Positions 1-7,303 of a stretch of DNA of 10,285 bases are shown here, piece after piece (position 1 is the first letter of the stretch; each line of letters begins with the position of its first letter). Made by a program: the position numbers and the translations under genes. Origin of the DNA: an uncultured Clostridia bacterium (GTDB lineage Bacteria; Bacillota; Clostridia; TANB77; CAG-508); assembly GCA_947625565.1 (NCBI GenBank), contig CANQOU010000035.1:1-10285 (forward strand). The letters run 5' to 3'. The notes beneath the pieces were generated by a model. That model was not told where the DNA came from and made no database searches. It saw only the letters and a program-made list of their open reading frames with translations.

Positions 1-581
1 ATATTACTTCTATGGTTAAATAATACAATAACTGCTAATATGACACTATATATAAAATATCCAGTTCCTTCTTCTACTATAAAGTTTTCGTGAATAAACA
101 TTGTTAATACTGGAAATAAAACTGCTGCTGCACATGACCCTAAAGATACCATTTGTGTTAGTATCATTAAAACTAATGCAAATACCAAACATATCAATCC
201 TATTTGCCAGTTTGTCATTAGTAGTATTCCAAGAGATGTTGCTACACCTTTTCCACCTTTAAATCCAAAAAATATTGGAAATGTATGACCTAATACAACA
301 CCGATTCCTGCTATTTGTACTAATATTGCTTTATCAGTTGTTCCTGAAATAGTTCCAATTGCAATTGCTATTAATATTGCAATTACACCTTTTAAAATGT
401 CACAAATTAGTGTTATAAACGCTGCTCCTTTTCCAACAGAACGTAGCATATTTGTTGTTCCTGCATTTCCACTACCTTTTTCTCTTACGTCAAATCCTGC
501 TATTTTTTTGCTTAAGATTACTGAAAAGTTAATACTTCCAATCATATATGCAATAACTGCTATGATAATTTCTAGTATCAT
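1..581 (-). CDS. plsY: PlsY, acyl-phosphate:glycerol-3-phosphate acyltransferase (3' end cut by window edge)
   Basis: Integral membrane enzyme that transfers an acyl group from acyl-phosphate to glycerol-3-phosphate, the first acylation step of phospholipid synthesis (family knowledge). I read 193 residues without a stop before the window ends; the family is usually about 190-215, so only the C-terminal tail is missing. Signature motifs are present: GSGNAGTTN at residues 36-44, GHTFPIFFGFKGGKG at 98-112, and NHRSN at the visible end. Most of the protein is hydrophobic membrane segments. The ATG at 581 has an AGGAGG (589-594) seven bases upstream. It overlaps the der stop by four bases (ATGA), so the two are probably translationally coupled. 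A der-plsY pair is common in Clostridia, often followed by gpsA, which would lie off the left edge. The one CGG triplet here is out of frame and the frame is intact. Confidence 0.96.
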   Translation of the reverse strand, partial: MILEIIIAVIAYMIGSINFSVILSKKIAGFDVREKGSGNAGTTNMLRSVGKGAAFITLICDILKGVIAILIAIAIGTISGTTDKAILVQIAGIGVVLGHTFPIFFGFKGGKGVATSLGILLMTNWQIGLICLVFALVLMILTQMVSLGSCAAAVLFPVLTMFIHENFIVEEGTGYFIYSVILAVIVLFNHRSN

Positions 582-1913
582 ATTTTTTCCTCCTTTTCAT
601 TTTTTTCTCTCACTATAATTCTAACTGGTGTTCCTTGCATTCCAAATTCTTTTCTAAATTGATTTATTAAATATCTTTCATATGAAAAATGGAACAGTTC
701 CTTATTATTTACAAAAATTACAAATGTTGGTGGTTTCGTTGAAGCTTGTGTACCATAAAATATCTTTAATCTTTTGCCTTTATCTGTTGGTGGCTGTACT
801 ATTGCTATTGCCTCATTTATTACTTCATTTAGTACAGATGTTGATACTCTCATTGAGTTTTGCTTTGCTACATTATTTATCATATCAAATAATTTGTCAA
901 CTCTTTGACCTGTTTTGGCTGATATAAATATAATTGGAGCATAAGTTAGATATGATAGTTTAGCATATATCTCTTTTTTATATTTTTCTAATGTTCCTGT
1001 TTCTTTATCTATTTCGTCCCATTTGTTTACAACTATTATGATACCTTTACCTGCTTCATGTGCTTCTCCAGCAATTTTTGTGTCTTGTTCTGTAACTCCT
1101 TCATTTGCATCTATCATAACTAAGCAAACGTTAGCTCTTTCAATTGCAAGTAAGCTTCTAATAACACTATATTTTTCTATATTTTCATTTACTTTGCTTT
1201 TTCTTCTAATACCTGCTGTATCTATCAATATGTATTTGCCTTTTTCATTTTCAAATTGACTATCTATTGCATCTCTTGTTGTCCCAGCAATATCACTTAC
1301 TATGCTTCTATTTTCTCCTAGTATTTTATTTATAAGAGAAGATTTTCCAACATTCGGTTTTCCTATAACTGCTACTTTTATTGTATTGTCATCTTCTTCA
1401 TCTAATGACTTTTCTGGTAAATGTTCATATACTGCATCTAAAACATCACCTATTCCAAGAGCATGACTTGCTGATATTGCATATGGCTCTCCGTATACCT
1501 AGATTATAGAATTCATAAATTTGCTGAACGTCTTTTTCATAATTATCTGCTTTGTTGCAAACAAGAATTATAGGTTTTTTAGATTTTCTAAGCATTGTTG
1601 TAATTTCTTTGTCTGCTGATGTTACTCCTTGTTTAATATCTGTTAAAAATATAATAACATCTGCCATTTCAATTGCAAGATTTGCTTGCTCACGCATTTG
1701 TGATAAAATAATGTCATCTGAGTCAGGTTCTATTCCTCCGGTATCAATTAAAGTAAAAGTTCTCCCTCTCCAATTTGTTTCTGCATATATTCTATCTCTT
1801 GTAACACCTGGTGTATCTTCTACAATTGATATTCTGCTTCCAGCCAAATAATTAAAAAAAGTTGATTTTCCTACATTTGGTTTTCCAATAATGGCTACAA
1901 TTGGTTTTGACAT
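578..1913 (-). CDS. der: Der (EngA), double GTPase of 50S ribosome assembly, with one +1 frameshift at an in-frame CGGA
   Basis: Essential ribosome-associated GTPase with two tandem G domains and a KH-like C-terminal domain (family knowledge). The frame is interrupted once: after residue 140 (Ile, codon 1494-1496) an extra C (plus-strand G1493) turns GGA into CGG. The zero frame then ends at 1446 after 15 unrelated residues. Skipping that base gives 444 residues, close to the roughly 436 of the Bacillus protein. G domain 1 has GKPNVGKS at 10-17, DTGG at 57-60 and NKAD at 120-123. After the shift come GEPYAISASH (141-150), then G domain 2 with GKPNVGKS at 184-191, DTAG at 231-234, NKWD at 296-299 and SAK at 331-333. 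The C-terminal domain keeps the ERYLINQFRKEFG signature. Start ATG 1913 has AAGGAAG upstream. It has its own likely promoter at 1944-1972. Decay is unlikely because the gene is essential and otherwise perfect. Confidence 0.95.
1490..1493 (-). other. CGGA +1 frameshift site in der
   Basis: The coding strand reads GGT ATA C GGA GAG CCA. The zero frame reads CGG AGA and soon stops; skipping the C gives Gly-Glu-Pro, the conserved GEP stretch before the G5 SAS motif. No indel other than this single base is needed for alignment with the Der family as I know it. The codon before the site is ATA. Confidence 0.85.
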
Positions 1914-1943
1914 ATTTTCTTCCTTTCTTATTTATGTATCTAT

Positions 1944-1972
1944 ATTTTACTAAAAAAAGAAAAAAATAGCAA
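1944..1972 (-). promoter_or_regulatory. Likely sigma-A promoter of der-plsY
   Basis: On the minus strand TTGCTA (1972-1967), a 17-base spacer and TAAAAT (1949-1944) fit a sigma-A -35/-10 pair with two and one mismatches. A start near 1937 would leave a leader of about 24 bases before the der ATG. The -35 lies inside the 3' arm of the spoIIIAH terminator, so der can be made when the sporulation operon is silent. In such AT-rich DNA chance matches are common. Confidence 0.5.
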
Positions 1973-1991
1973 GTTATTCTTACTATTTTTT
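1951..1991 (-). terminator. Intrinsic terminator of the spoIIIA operon
   Basis: A hairpin with arms 1961-1973 and 1979-1991, 13 pairs including one G-U, and a 5-base loop (1974-1978), begins 12 bases after the spoIIIAH stop. On the minus strand it is followed by TC and seven T. The stem is AT-rich apart from a few G/C pairs near the loop, as expected in this genome. Confidence 0.75.
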
Positions 1992-2003
1992 AAGTAATCA
2001 GTA

Positions 2004-2639
2004 TTATTTAATTGCAATATGTATATTTTTTATATCAGCATTTAATTCTCTTGCTAAAATATTTTGTATTTGTGAAATTTCTTCTTGTTTTAATTCCTCT
2101 GCACCAATAATTGCACTAATGCTTTCACCATTTACAAAAATAACATTGTTAGGAAATCCTTTTGTTGTAATTAAGTTTTCAGCTATCATAATACTATTTT
2201 TTGTATCATTTATCTTTTTTATTTCTTCTGCTGCTGATTGCTTTTGTGTTTCTAGTGAATTTATTCCATTTAATACTTTTTCATATGTTTCTATCATTTG
2301 TGAATACATTGTATCTCTTTCTAATTTTGATTTACTAAAATATGAGTCTACATCTGTTGTTGATGTATTTTTTGTTTCTTCTTCATTTTCTTCAATAGAT
2401 TTTTCACTAATTATATTTTGAGTAGCTATTGTATTTTCAACATTTGATACTTTTTCTTCATTTATACTATTGGTTTCTGATGTAATATTACTATTTACTA
2501 ATTGTGCATCTCCAATATTTCTTGCTGAGGTTTCTTTTGTCATATCTTGTGTAGCTGTATAATTTAAATATCCTGCTACTACTAACATCAATGCAATTAC
2601 ATAAAATAATATCTGATTCTTTTTAAAAAAATTTGTCAT
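2004..2639 (-). CDS. spoIIIAH: SpoIIIAH, mother-cell ring protein of the engulfment channel
   Basis: Mother-cell membrane protein that binds forespore SpoIIQ and forms a ring in the intermembrane space through a domain related to YscJ/FliF secretion proteins (family knowledge). It has 211 residues against about 218 in Bacillus. A membrane helix lies at about residues 9-25, followed by a Ser/Thr/Asn/Glu-rich linker to about residue 90. The ring domain fills the rest, with the stretches SQMIETYEKVLN, KGFPNNVIFVNG and a final NIHIAIK. I chose ATG 2639 because GGAG (2650-2653) lies 10 bases upstream. A TTG at 2660 in the same frame has no binding site and overlaps the end of spoIIIAG. It is the last gene of the operon, with a terminator directly downstream. 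Confidence 0.95.
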   Translation of the reverse strand: MTNFFKKNQILFYVIALMLVVAGYLNYTATQDMTKETSARNIGDAQLVNSNITSETNSINEEKVSNVENTIATQNIISEKSIEENEEETKNTSTTDVDSYFSKSKLERDTMYSQMIETYEKVLNGINSLETQKQSAAEEIKKINDTKNSIMIAENLITTKGFPNNVIFVNGESISAIIGAEELKQEEISQIQNILARELNADIKNIHIAIK

Positions 2640-2646
2640 TTTTAAT

Positions 2647-3249
2647 TCACTCCATTTCAAAAACTTGTATTTTATGGGTTGCTAACCCAGTTGCTGCTTC
2701 TACTGCTTGTATAATACTGGTCTTTATTTCTATATTTGAAGCTCCTTTAGCTGTAATAATTGCTCCTTCAATCTTTGGTTCTACTACCTTTTTAGTCATA
2801 GGCGTTTTTACTCCATCATTTTCTTGATATATAATGTCTTTTTGTGTATCTGTTTCTTCAATCTTTCTAACACCTCCTTGTGTATCTGTTTCTTCAGTAG
2901 TACTGCTTTTTGAATTTTCATTATACATTGCAACTACTTCACTTGATTCTGAATAATTTATAAATACTTTTACTTCTCCTACTCCTTGTATTTTACCTAA
3001 AATTGTCTCCAATTTTTCTGAAAGACTTGAGTCGTTTGTATCTGTATTTTCTTCAGTCTCTGCTAACTTTTTTCCACCACTTACCTCATTTATAGATTGA
3101 CTATCTTTGCTAGGTTCCTTCCATATAAAGTTAATAGCTATAATTGTAATTATCAATATAACTATAAAAAACACTAAGTTTTCAATTTTCTTTTTGGGAT
3201 TTGTTTCATCACCATTTCCAAATAGTTTGTTTAATTGATTTTTAAACAT
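2647..3249 (-). CDS. spoIIIAG: SpoIIIAG, large ring protein of the engulfment channel
   Basis: Single-pass membrane protein whose extracellular ring-building domain forms a large oligomeric ring between mother cell and forespore (family knowledge). It has 200 residues against about 229 in Bacillus. A short basic cytoplasmic start is followed by a membrane helix at about 27-45, an acidic linker, then the domain beginning around LGKIQGVGEVKVFINY. A middle insert rich in Thr, Glu and Asp holds the repeated stretch EETDTQ (twice, with GGVRKI between), and the C-terminal half ends near HKIQVFEME. The ATG overlaps the end of spoIIIAF by 19 bases and has GAGGTG about 8-9 bases upstream. There are no in-frame CGG codons. 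Confidence 0.95.
   Translation of the reverse strand: MFKNQLNKLFGNGDETNPKKKIENLVFFIVILIITIIAINFIWKEPSKDSQSINEVSGGKKLAETEENTDTNDSSLSEKLETILGKIQGVGEVKVFINYSESSEVVAMYNENSKSSTTEETDTQGGVRKIEETDTQKDIIYQENDGVKTPMTKKVVEPKIEGAIITAKGASNIEIKTSIIQAVEAATGLATHKIQVFEME
2650..2653 (-). promoter_or_regulatory. Ribosome binding site deciding the spoIIIAH start
   Basis: GGAG, 10 bases before ATG 2639, sits within the last codons of spoIIIAG, whose end reads ATG GAG TGA. It supports the ATG over the in-frame TTG at 2660 and suggests coupled translation. Confidence 0.6.
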
Positions 3250-3839
3250 TTTTCACTCACCTCATATTCTTGCATTAACATTTTTTTTACCTGATTTATA
3301 TCAGTCGCAGTTATATTTTCATTTTCTTTTGTTTTTTTCTCTTTTTTGGGTCCAACTTGGATTTCTTTTACTTTTTGCACTTCTTCTACCAATTTATTCT
3401 CTGCATTAGTTTCTTCTCTTTCTTTTGTGTTTTCTTCTTTTTTTTCTATTTGCAATACTATTTCTTCTATTTTTGTTTCTTCTTGAATAACTAATTTAAC
3501 CTCACAATTTTCTACAATAAAGCCTAAGTTTTCTACTTTATTGGTAATATCTTTTTTTAATTCTTCTTCTCCTATCTCTTTTAGTCTTTTATCCATCGAA
3601 GTTTGGTCTACTGTCTCAGTAGCTGTTGCTTGTGTTTGAGTATTTTCAATTATTTTGTCTAAATTTATTGAAATATTTTTGCCTACAAAAGGAGATATAA
3701 TATTAAACAAAATATATAGTCCCATTACAACATTGACATATTGCTTTATTTTCTTATTAGGTAATAACATTTCAAATAAAGAAACCATAATAACTGATAA
3801 TGTAATATTTTTGGCCCATAAACTAATATTTTCTATCAT
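3231..3839 (-). CDS. spoIIIAF: SpoIIIAF, membrane protein of the engulfment channel
   Basis: 202 residues against about 206 in Bacillus. Two membrane helices lie at about residues 7-26 and 33-53, joined by a short basic loop with the typical LLPNKKIKQYV. A long Lys/Glu-rich soluble part (about 85-165) leads to the C-terminal end. In the family the soluble domain resembles the ring-building folds of AG and AH. ATG 3839 has AAGGAG six bases upstream, overlapping the spoIIIAE stop (3850-3852). The order AE-AF-AG supports the name more than the divergent sequence of the tail does. Confidence 0.93.
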   Translation of the reverse strand: MIENISLWAKNITLSVIMVSLFEMLLPNKKIKQYVNVVMGLYILFNIISPFVGKNISINLDKIIENTQTQATATETVDQTSMDKRLKEIGEEELKKDITNKVENLGFIVENCEVKLVIQEETKIEEIVLQIEKKEENTKEREETNAENKLVEEVQKVKEIQVGPKKEKKTKENENITATDINQVKKMLMQEYEVSEKCLKIN

Positions 3840-3849
3840 ACAAAGCTCC

Positions 3850-5010
3850 TTATCGATACATCATACCACTATTTGAAATTTTAATTACTAATGTTGTTCC
3901 TATAATAACCATTACTGAAATAGCACATAAAATTCCAAGTAATACTTTATAAATTGTACTGATTTGTTCTAGTAGTTTTACAATTTTAGTATCTGCAATA
4001 GGTTCACATATACCTGCCAGTATTTTGTATGATGTCATTAAAACTGCAATTTTTAAGATTGGTAATATACAAACTCCTAATATTATAATGACACCTACAA
4101 CCCCTATTGCATTTTTTAATATTATTCCACACCCTAGAACTGTATCTACTGCATCTCCTAAGATTTTACCTACAACTGGTATACTACTACTGACAATTGC
4201 TTTTGTTGTTTTTGCTGTAATTCCATCTACACTACTTGATAATGTGCCTTCTAATGAAATAACACCAACAAATATAGTAAGAATAATACCTAATACTAAT
4301 GTAATTCCTGAATTAAAGGTTTTAGCAAGTTTATCTATTTGAACTTTATCTCCAATTTTAGAAACAATACTCAATGTTGCAGCAATTAGAGTTATTGGTA
4401 TCAAAACAGTTTGTATTAAGTTTCCAATAAAGTTTATCATAAAAAGAATAATTGGCTCTAGTACACTACTTGTTGTTATACTTCCTGTATAGAGCATTAG
4501 GCTAACAAGTAGTGGTACAAATGAGTTTATAAAGCCTACTAAATTAACACTTGTTGTCTTTACAAGCTCTACCATATCTGAAAAGTTTGTCATAATTACT
4601 GTAACTATTGCTATATATTGCACATAATATATTATATTTGATACACTACTATTTTCTAAATTTTCACTAATTGCTTTTAATATACTATGAATTAAAATAA
4701 TTGCTAAAATACTTATTAAACTTCTTATTCCTGTTTTTACTTCTGTTCCTAATAAGTCCCATATTTTTTCATATATTTGTTTATGATTTACTTCTCCTTT
4801 TACAGCAGTTTGAAATATTTCGTTAATATCTATCCCCTCAAAAAAATCACCTGTATATTTTTTTGAGTTTTCTATAAAACTACTAATTCCAAAATTTTGC
4901 TCTTGTTCTTTTAATAATTCTTCTTGCGTTTCATTTTCTACCGCATACGTATTATATGCTTGTCCTGTTATGGCAAATATTATAATAATTGTAAATAGAA
5001 TTTTTTTCAC
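3850..5010 (-). CDS. spoIIIAE: SpoIIIAE, polytopic membrane protein of the engulfment channel
   Basis: Largest membrane component of the channel, proposed to act with AB, AC and AD as a transport core (family knowledge; the mechanism is unsettled). It has 386 residues, near the roughly 399 of Bacillus. An N-terminal signal-like segment (KKILFTIIIIFAITG) ends near TYAVEN. An acidic soluble stretch follows to about residue 90, then roughly seven or eight hydrophobic segments. Conserved-looking pieces include VGFINSFVPLL and SSIPVVGKILGDAVDTVLG. I chose GTG 5010 because AGGAGG (5021-5026) lies 10 bases upstream. An ATG at 5151 in the same frame lies deep inside spoIIIAD and would add a non-membrane lead unlike the family. 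Confidence 0.95.
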   Translation of the reverse strand: MKKILFTIIIIFAITGQAYNTYAVENETQEELLKEQEQNFGISSFIENSKKYTGDFFEGIDINEIFQTAVKGEVNHKQIYEKIWDLLGTEVKTGIRSLISILAIILIHSILKAISENLENSSVSNIIYYVQYIAIVTVIMTNFSDMVELVKTTSVNLVGFINSFVPLLVSLMLYTGSITTSSVLEPIILFMINFIGNLIQTVLIPITLIAATLSIVSKIGDKVQIDKLAKTFNSGITLVLGIILTIFVGVISLEGTLSSSVDGITAKTTKAIVSSSIPVVGKILGDAVDTVLGCGIILKNAIGVVGVIIILGVCILPILKIAVLMTSYKILAGICEPIADTKIVKLLEQISTIYKVLLGILCAISVMVIIGTTLVIKISNSGMMYR

Positions 5011-5020
5011 ATTCGTATAT

Positions 5021-5026
5021 CCTCCT
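5021..5026 (-). promoter_or_regulatory. Ribosome binding site deciding the GTG start of spoIIIAE
   Basis: A perfect AGGAGG lies 10 bases before GTG 5010 and overlaps the spoIIIAD stop codon (5025-5027). An ATG two bases upstream of the GTG's first base is out of frame and followed at once by TGA, so it cannot be the start. Confidence 0.7.
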
Positions 5027-5411
5027 ATGGTAATATCTTTAGTATAATTTCTAATAAGCTTGAAATTATAGGGATTGAAATTGATATAATAATTATTTTT
5101 GTTCCTATTTCTATTTTGTTTGCTATTGCTGCTTCTCCAGAGTCTTTGCAAATGCTAATAGCAAATTCTGATAAAAATGCTATTCCTGTAATTTTTAATA
5201 ATATACTAATAAATTCATTATTTATATTTGATTTATTGGCTATGGATTGAATCATTTGTATAATTCCTGATAATCTATCCATTACTAGTAGTAAAATAAG
5301 TATTCCAATTAGTAAACTGATATAAATAGCAAATTCTGGCTTGTACTGTTTTAGTAAAACAATAATTATTAGTCCTATTAGGGCTATTGAAATAATTCTA
5401 ATAACTTCCAT
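5025..5411 (-). CDS. spoIIIAD: SpoIIIAD, small membrane protein of the engulfment channel
   Basis: 128 residues (about 133 in Bacillus), with about four hydrophobic helices. It carries the family-like stretches QYKPEFAIYISLL (about 22-34) and, in the second half, FLSEFAISICKDSGE followed by ANKIEIGTKI. It is predicted to sit with AC in the mother-cell membrane. ATG 5411 follows a G-rich AGGGGGA ribosome binding site. The gap to spoIIIAC is eight bases, so the two are tightly coupled. Confidence 0.95.
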   Translation of the reverse strand: MEVIRIISIALIGLIIIVLLKQYKPEFAIYISLLIGILILLLVMDRLSGIIQMIQSIANKSNINNEFISILLKITGIAFLSEFAISICKDSGEAAIANKIEIGTKIIIISISIPIISSLLEIILKILP

Positions 5412-5419
5412 ATTTCCCC

Positions 5420-5614
5420 CTATAGATTAAATAAAGTCCTAACTGTATCAAATAATCCACTAATTTCTTTTATTACCATTGACAAAACAATTACTAATCC
5501 AGCAAGTGTTGTCATCATAGCTTGGTCTTCTCTTCCAGCTCTTACAAGTACTTGATGTAGTACTGCAACTAAAATTCCTATTGCTGCTATTTTAAATAAT
5601 AAATTGATGTCCAT
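5420..5614 (-). CDS. spoIIIAC: SpoIIIAC, very small membrane protein of the engulfment channel
   Basis: 64 residues (about 68 in Bacillus) with two membrane helices at about 3-22 and 32-52. The loop HQVLVRAGREDQAMM between them is typical of the family. It sits between spoIIIAB and spoIIIAD and starts at ATG 5614, with AAAGGA about 11 bases upstream, a rather long spacing. Position and loop sequence together make the call firm despite its size. Confidence 0.94.
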   Translation of the reverse strand: MDINLLFKIAAIGILVAVLHQVLVRAGREDQAMMTTLAGLVIVLSMVIKEISGLFDTVRTLFNL

Positions 5615-5633
5615 AAATATATCATTCCTTTCT

Positions 5634-6146
5634 TTAGATTAGCATTACAACAATTCCTAATCCTATAATACTACCTAGTTTTTGATACAATTTTTCATTT
5701 TTCTTTTTTTCTTCTTCTGCTTGCTTAATTTGTATTTCTAAAAAATCTTCTGTTAAATCAATTTGAGAAATTTGTCCATCTAAGTTTTCAGTTCCTAATA
5801 ATTTTCCTAAATTTCTTAATGTTTCTATATCGTCTTGCTTCATATTTGTATTAGTAGTATCTAATGCATATTGCCAAGCTTTACTTGCTGACTTATTTTC
5901 TAGCGCTATTTGCGCATTTTTAAATAAGTTTTTTATGTTTGTTTTTGTTGTTTGGTTACTAATGTCTTCAAAAATCTCTCCAATTGGTTCATATGTAAAT
6001 TTAATTTTTGCTTTAAAAATGTTTAATGCATTTTTCATTTCTTCTAATTCATTAAATCGTAGTTTATATTTTTGTGAAATAGTTTTACCAATTAGATTAC
6101 TTGCTATAAATATTAGAAATAATAAAATATATTTAATAAATTGCAT
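5634..6146 (-). CDS. spoIIIAB: SpoIIIAB, membrane protein related to GspF-type secretion platforms
   Basis: 170 residues (about 171 in Bacillus). One helix at residues 3-20 and one at the very end (LGSIIGLGIVVMLI) flank a helical cytoplasmic domain with the family-like stretches ELEEMKNALNIFKAKI and LGTENLDGQ. The middle domain is thought to work with the SpoIIIAA ATPase, by analogy to type II secretion and pilus systems (family knowledge). ATG 6146 has TAGGAAA upstream. The gap to spoIIIAA is 15 bases. Confidence 0.94.
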   Translation of the reverse strand: MQFIKYILLFLIFIASNLIGKTISQKYKLRFNELEEMKNALNIFKAKIKFTYEPIGEIFEDISNQTTKTNIKNLFKNAQIALENKSASKAWQYALDTTNTNMKQDDIETLRNLGKLLGTENLDGQISQIDLTEDFLEIQIKQAEEEKKKNEKLYQKLGSIIGLGIVVMLI

Positions 6147-6161
6147 TTTATTTCCTACTTT

Positions 6162-7029
6162 CTATAAAAATATGATTTTTTCAATCCAATGATTTTCAAT
6201 CAGTTCTGCTATTTCTAAATTTGCTTTTATATCTTTCATTTCTGCTCCATGAATAGTAAATATTCCTTTTACCCCAGAACATAATGCATATTTAATTGCT
6301 AGTACATCTTGTTTTGTTCCTATTTCGTCACAAGCAATAACTTCTGGTGCCATAGAACGAACTAACATCTGCATTCCTTGTGATTTTGATACATTTTCAA
6401 TTACATCTGTTCTTATTCCAACATCATTTTGTGGCACTCCTTTATATGTTGCTGCTATTTCTCCTCTTTCATCAACTAGTCCACAGGTTTTACCTCTAAA
6501 ATGCATTTCTGGAATTCCATTACTAATAACTCTTACCAAATCACGTAACATTGTGGTTTTTCCTTTTCCGAGGTGGAGATACTATAAGTGTTGTAAAAAT
6601 ATTTTTATGTTCTTTATCAATAACATCTTTTAAAATTCTCATGCTACATCCTTTTATTTGTCGTGCAATTCTAAAATTAAGACTAGATATGTTTTTTATA
6701 TTTATTATATTTCCATTTTCAATAACACAGGTTCCTGTTATTCCTACTCTATGTCCCCCAGGAATGGTAATATATCCTTGACAAATTTGATTTTTGTATG
6801 CATAAATTGAATTTTCACATAATTTTTCTAATATGTATAACATTTCTGTTTCTGTTATAATGTATTGTATTATTATATCTAATTCTCTTAGTTTAATTAG
6901 AATTGGCCTATTATTACGAATTCTAATTTCTATTGCATTTTCTTCTATTTTTGTATTTGGATTTTGTTTTATTGCTTCTAAGATTAGCATACTTATATTG
7001 TTTGGAAAATATTTTAAAATATCTTTCAC
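6162..7029 (-). CDS. spoIIIAA: SpoIIIAA, secretion-type ATPase of the engulfment channel, with one +1 frameshift at an in-frame CGGA in the P-loop
   Basis: Cytoplasmic ATPase that powers the mother cell-forespore channel; ATP binding is needed for its role (family knowledge). The frame breaks at one extra C (plus-strand G6570) after residue 153. The zero frame ends nine codons later at 6541. Skipping the C gives 288 residues (about 307 in Bacillus). Before the break I see IEIRIRNNRPI and GGHRVGITGTC, typical of the family. The restored P-loop is SPPGKGKTT (151-159), followed by MLRDLVR, LVDERGEIA (D186, E187), a Walker B VIACDEIG (D234, E235) and FTIHG (H260). The start is GTG 7029 with AAAGG seven bases upstream; no upstream ATG is available. 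It is the first gene of the operon, behind a likely sigma-E promoter. Without the shift the protein lacks its whole ATPase half. Confidence 0.94.
6567..6570 (-). other. CGGA +1 frameshift site in spoIIIAA
   Basis: The coding strand reads TCT CCA CCT C GGA AAA GGA AAA ACC. The extra C sits exactly inside the Walker A loop. Reading GGA after skipping C gives SPPGKGKTT with correct spacing to the catalytic lysine. The codon before the site is CCT. Confidence 0.85.
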
Positions 7030-7058
7030 TTCTCTGCCTTTCTAATAGCTTGTCTTTT

Positions 7059-7086
7059 CTTGTATAGAAAAAAGACATATAATATA
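7059..7086 (-). promoter_or_regulatory. Likely sigma-E promoter of the spoIIIA operon
   Basis: On the minus strand ATATT (7085-7081), a 14-base spacer and TATACAAG (7066-7059) resemble the sigma-E pattern KMATATT-N14-CATACAHT, matching the ATATT core and the ATACA core. Transcription would start about seven bases later, leaving a leader of about 20 bases before GTG 7029. In Bacillus this operon is under sigma-E. The -35 lies in the 3' arm of the preceding terminator hairpin. Confidence 0.45.
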
Positions 7087-7105
7087 TCTCTATATTATAT
7101 GTCTT
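7068..7105 (-). terminator. Terminator of the yebC / 441-residue-protein unit
   Basis: A perfect 15-bp stem (7072-7086 and 7091-7105) with a four-base loop (GAGA on the minus strand) is followed on the minus strand by four more T (7068-7071). The stem has only three G-C pairs. It also has a T-run on the plus side, so it could work both ways, but no plus-strand gene is seen here. Confidence 0.75.
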
Positions 7106-7130
7106 AGTTTTTTATTTAGAACTTTTTTTA

Positions 7131-7238
7131 CTAATTTGATGCGTTTTCAATCTTTACTGAATTTACTCTACCAGTATTGTCATATGAAACTGATATTTCA
7201 TATTTCTGACTACCTTTTAGGCATCTGTGTATTATCAT
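7131..7238 (-). CDS. Possible small ORF or gene remnant (35 residues)
   Basis: A frame from ATG 7238 to TAG 7131 follows GAAGG about ten bases upstream. Residues 12-31 (YEISVSYDNTGRVNSVKIEN) line up without gaps with the C-terminal part of the protein encoded just upstream (IEIRVVINKEGQLDGWTYQY). E, I, V and G match exactly, and many other positions are similar (D/N, R/Q, V/L, N/D, S/G, E/Q). It may be a real microprotein or the tail of a lost paralogue. Most of the stretch from 7106 to 7303 is otherwise featureless. Confidence 0.3.
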   Translation of the reverse strand: MIIHRCLKGSQKYEISVSYDNTGRVNSVKIENASN

Positions 7239-7303
7239 TTATATGCTACCTTCTATTGATATGTTTTTTCATTCTCATATGGCATTGTTTCTTTGTTTTT
7301 TTA

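Noticed and set aside
578..1913. Calling der a pseudogene
   Set aside because: Only one base breaks the frame, all motifs are intact, the gene is essential, and the break shares its context with two others.
5011..5151. ATG 5151 as the spoIIIAE start
   Set aside because: It lies inside spoIIIAD, has no binding site and adds 47 residues unlike the family; GTG 5010 has a perfect AGGAGG.
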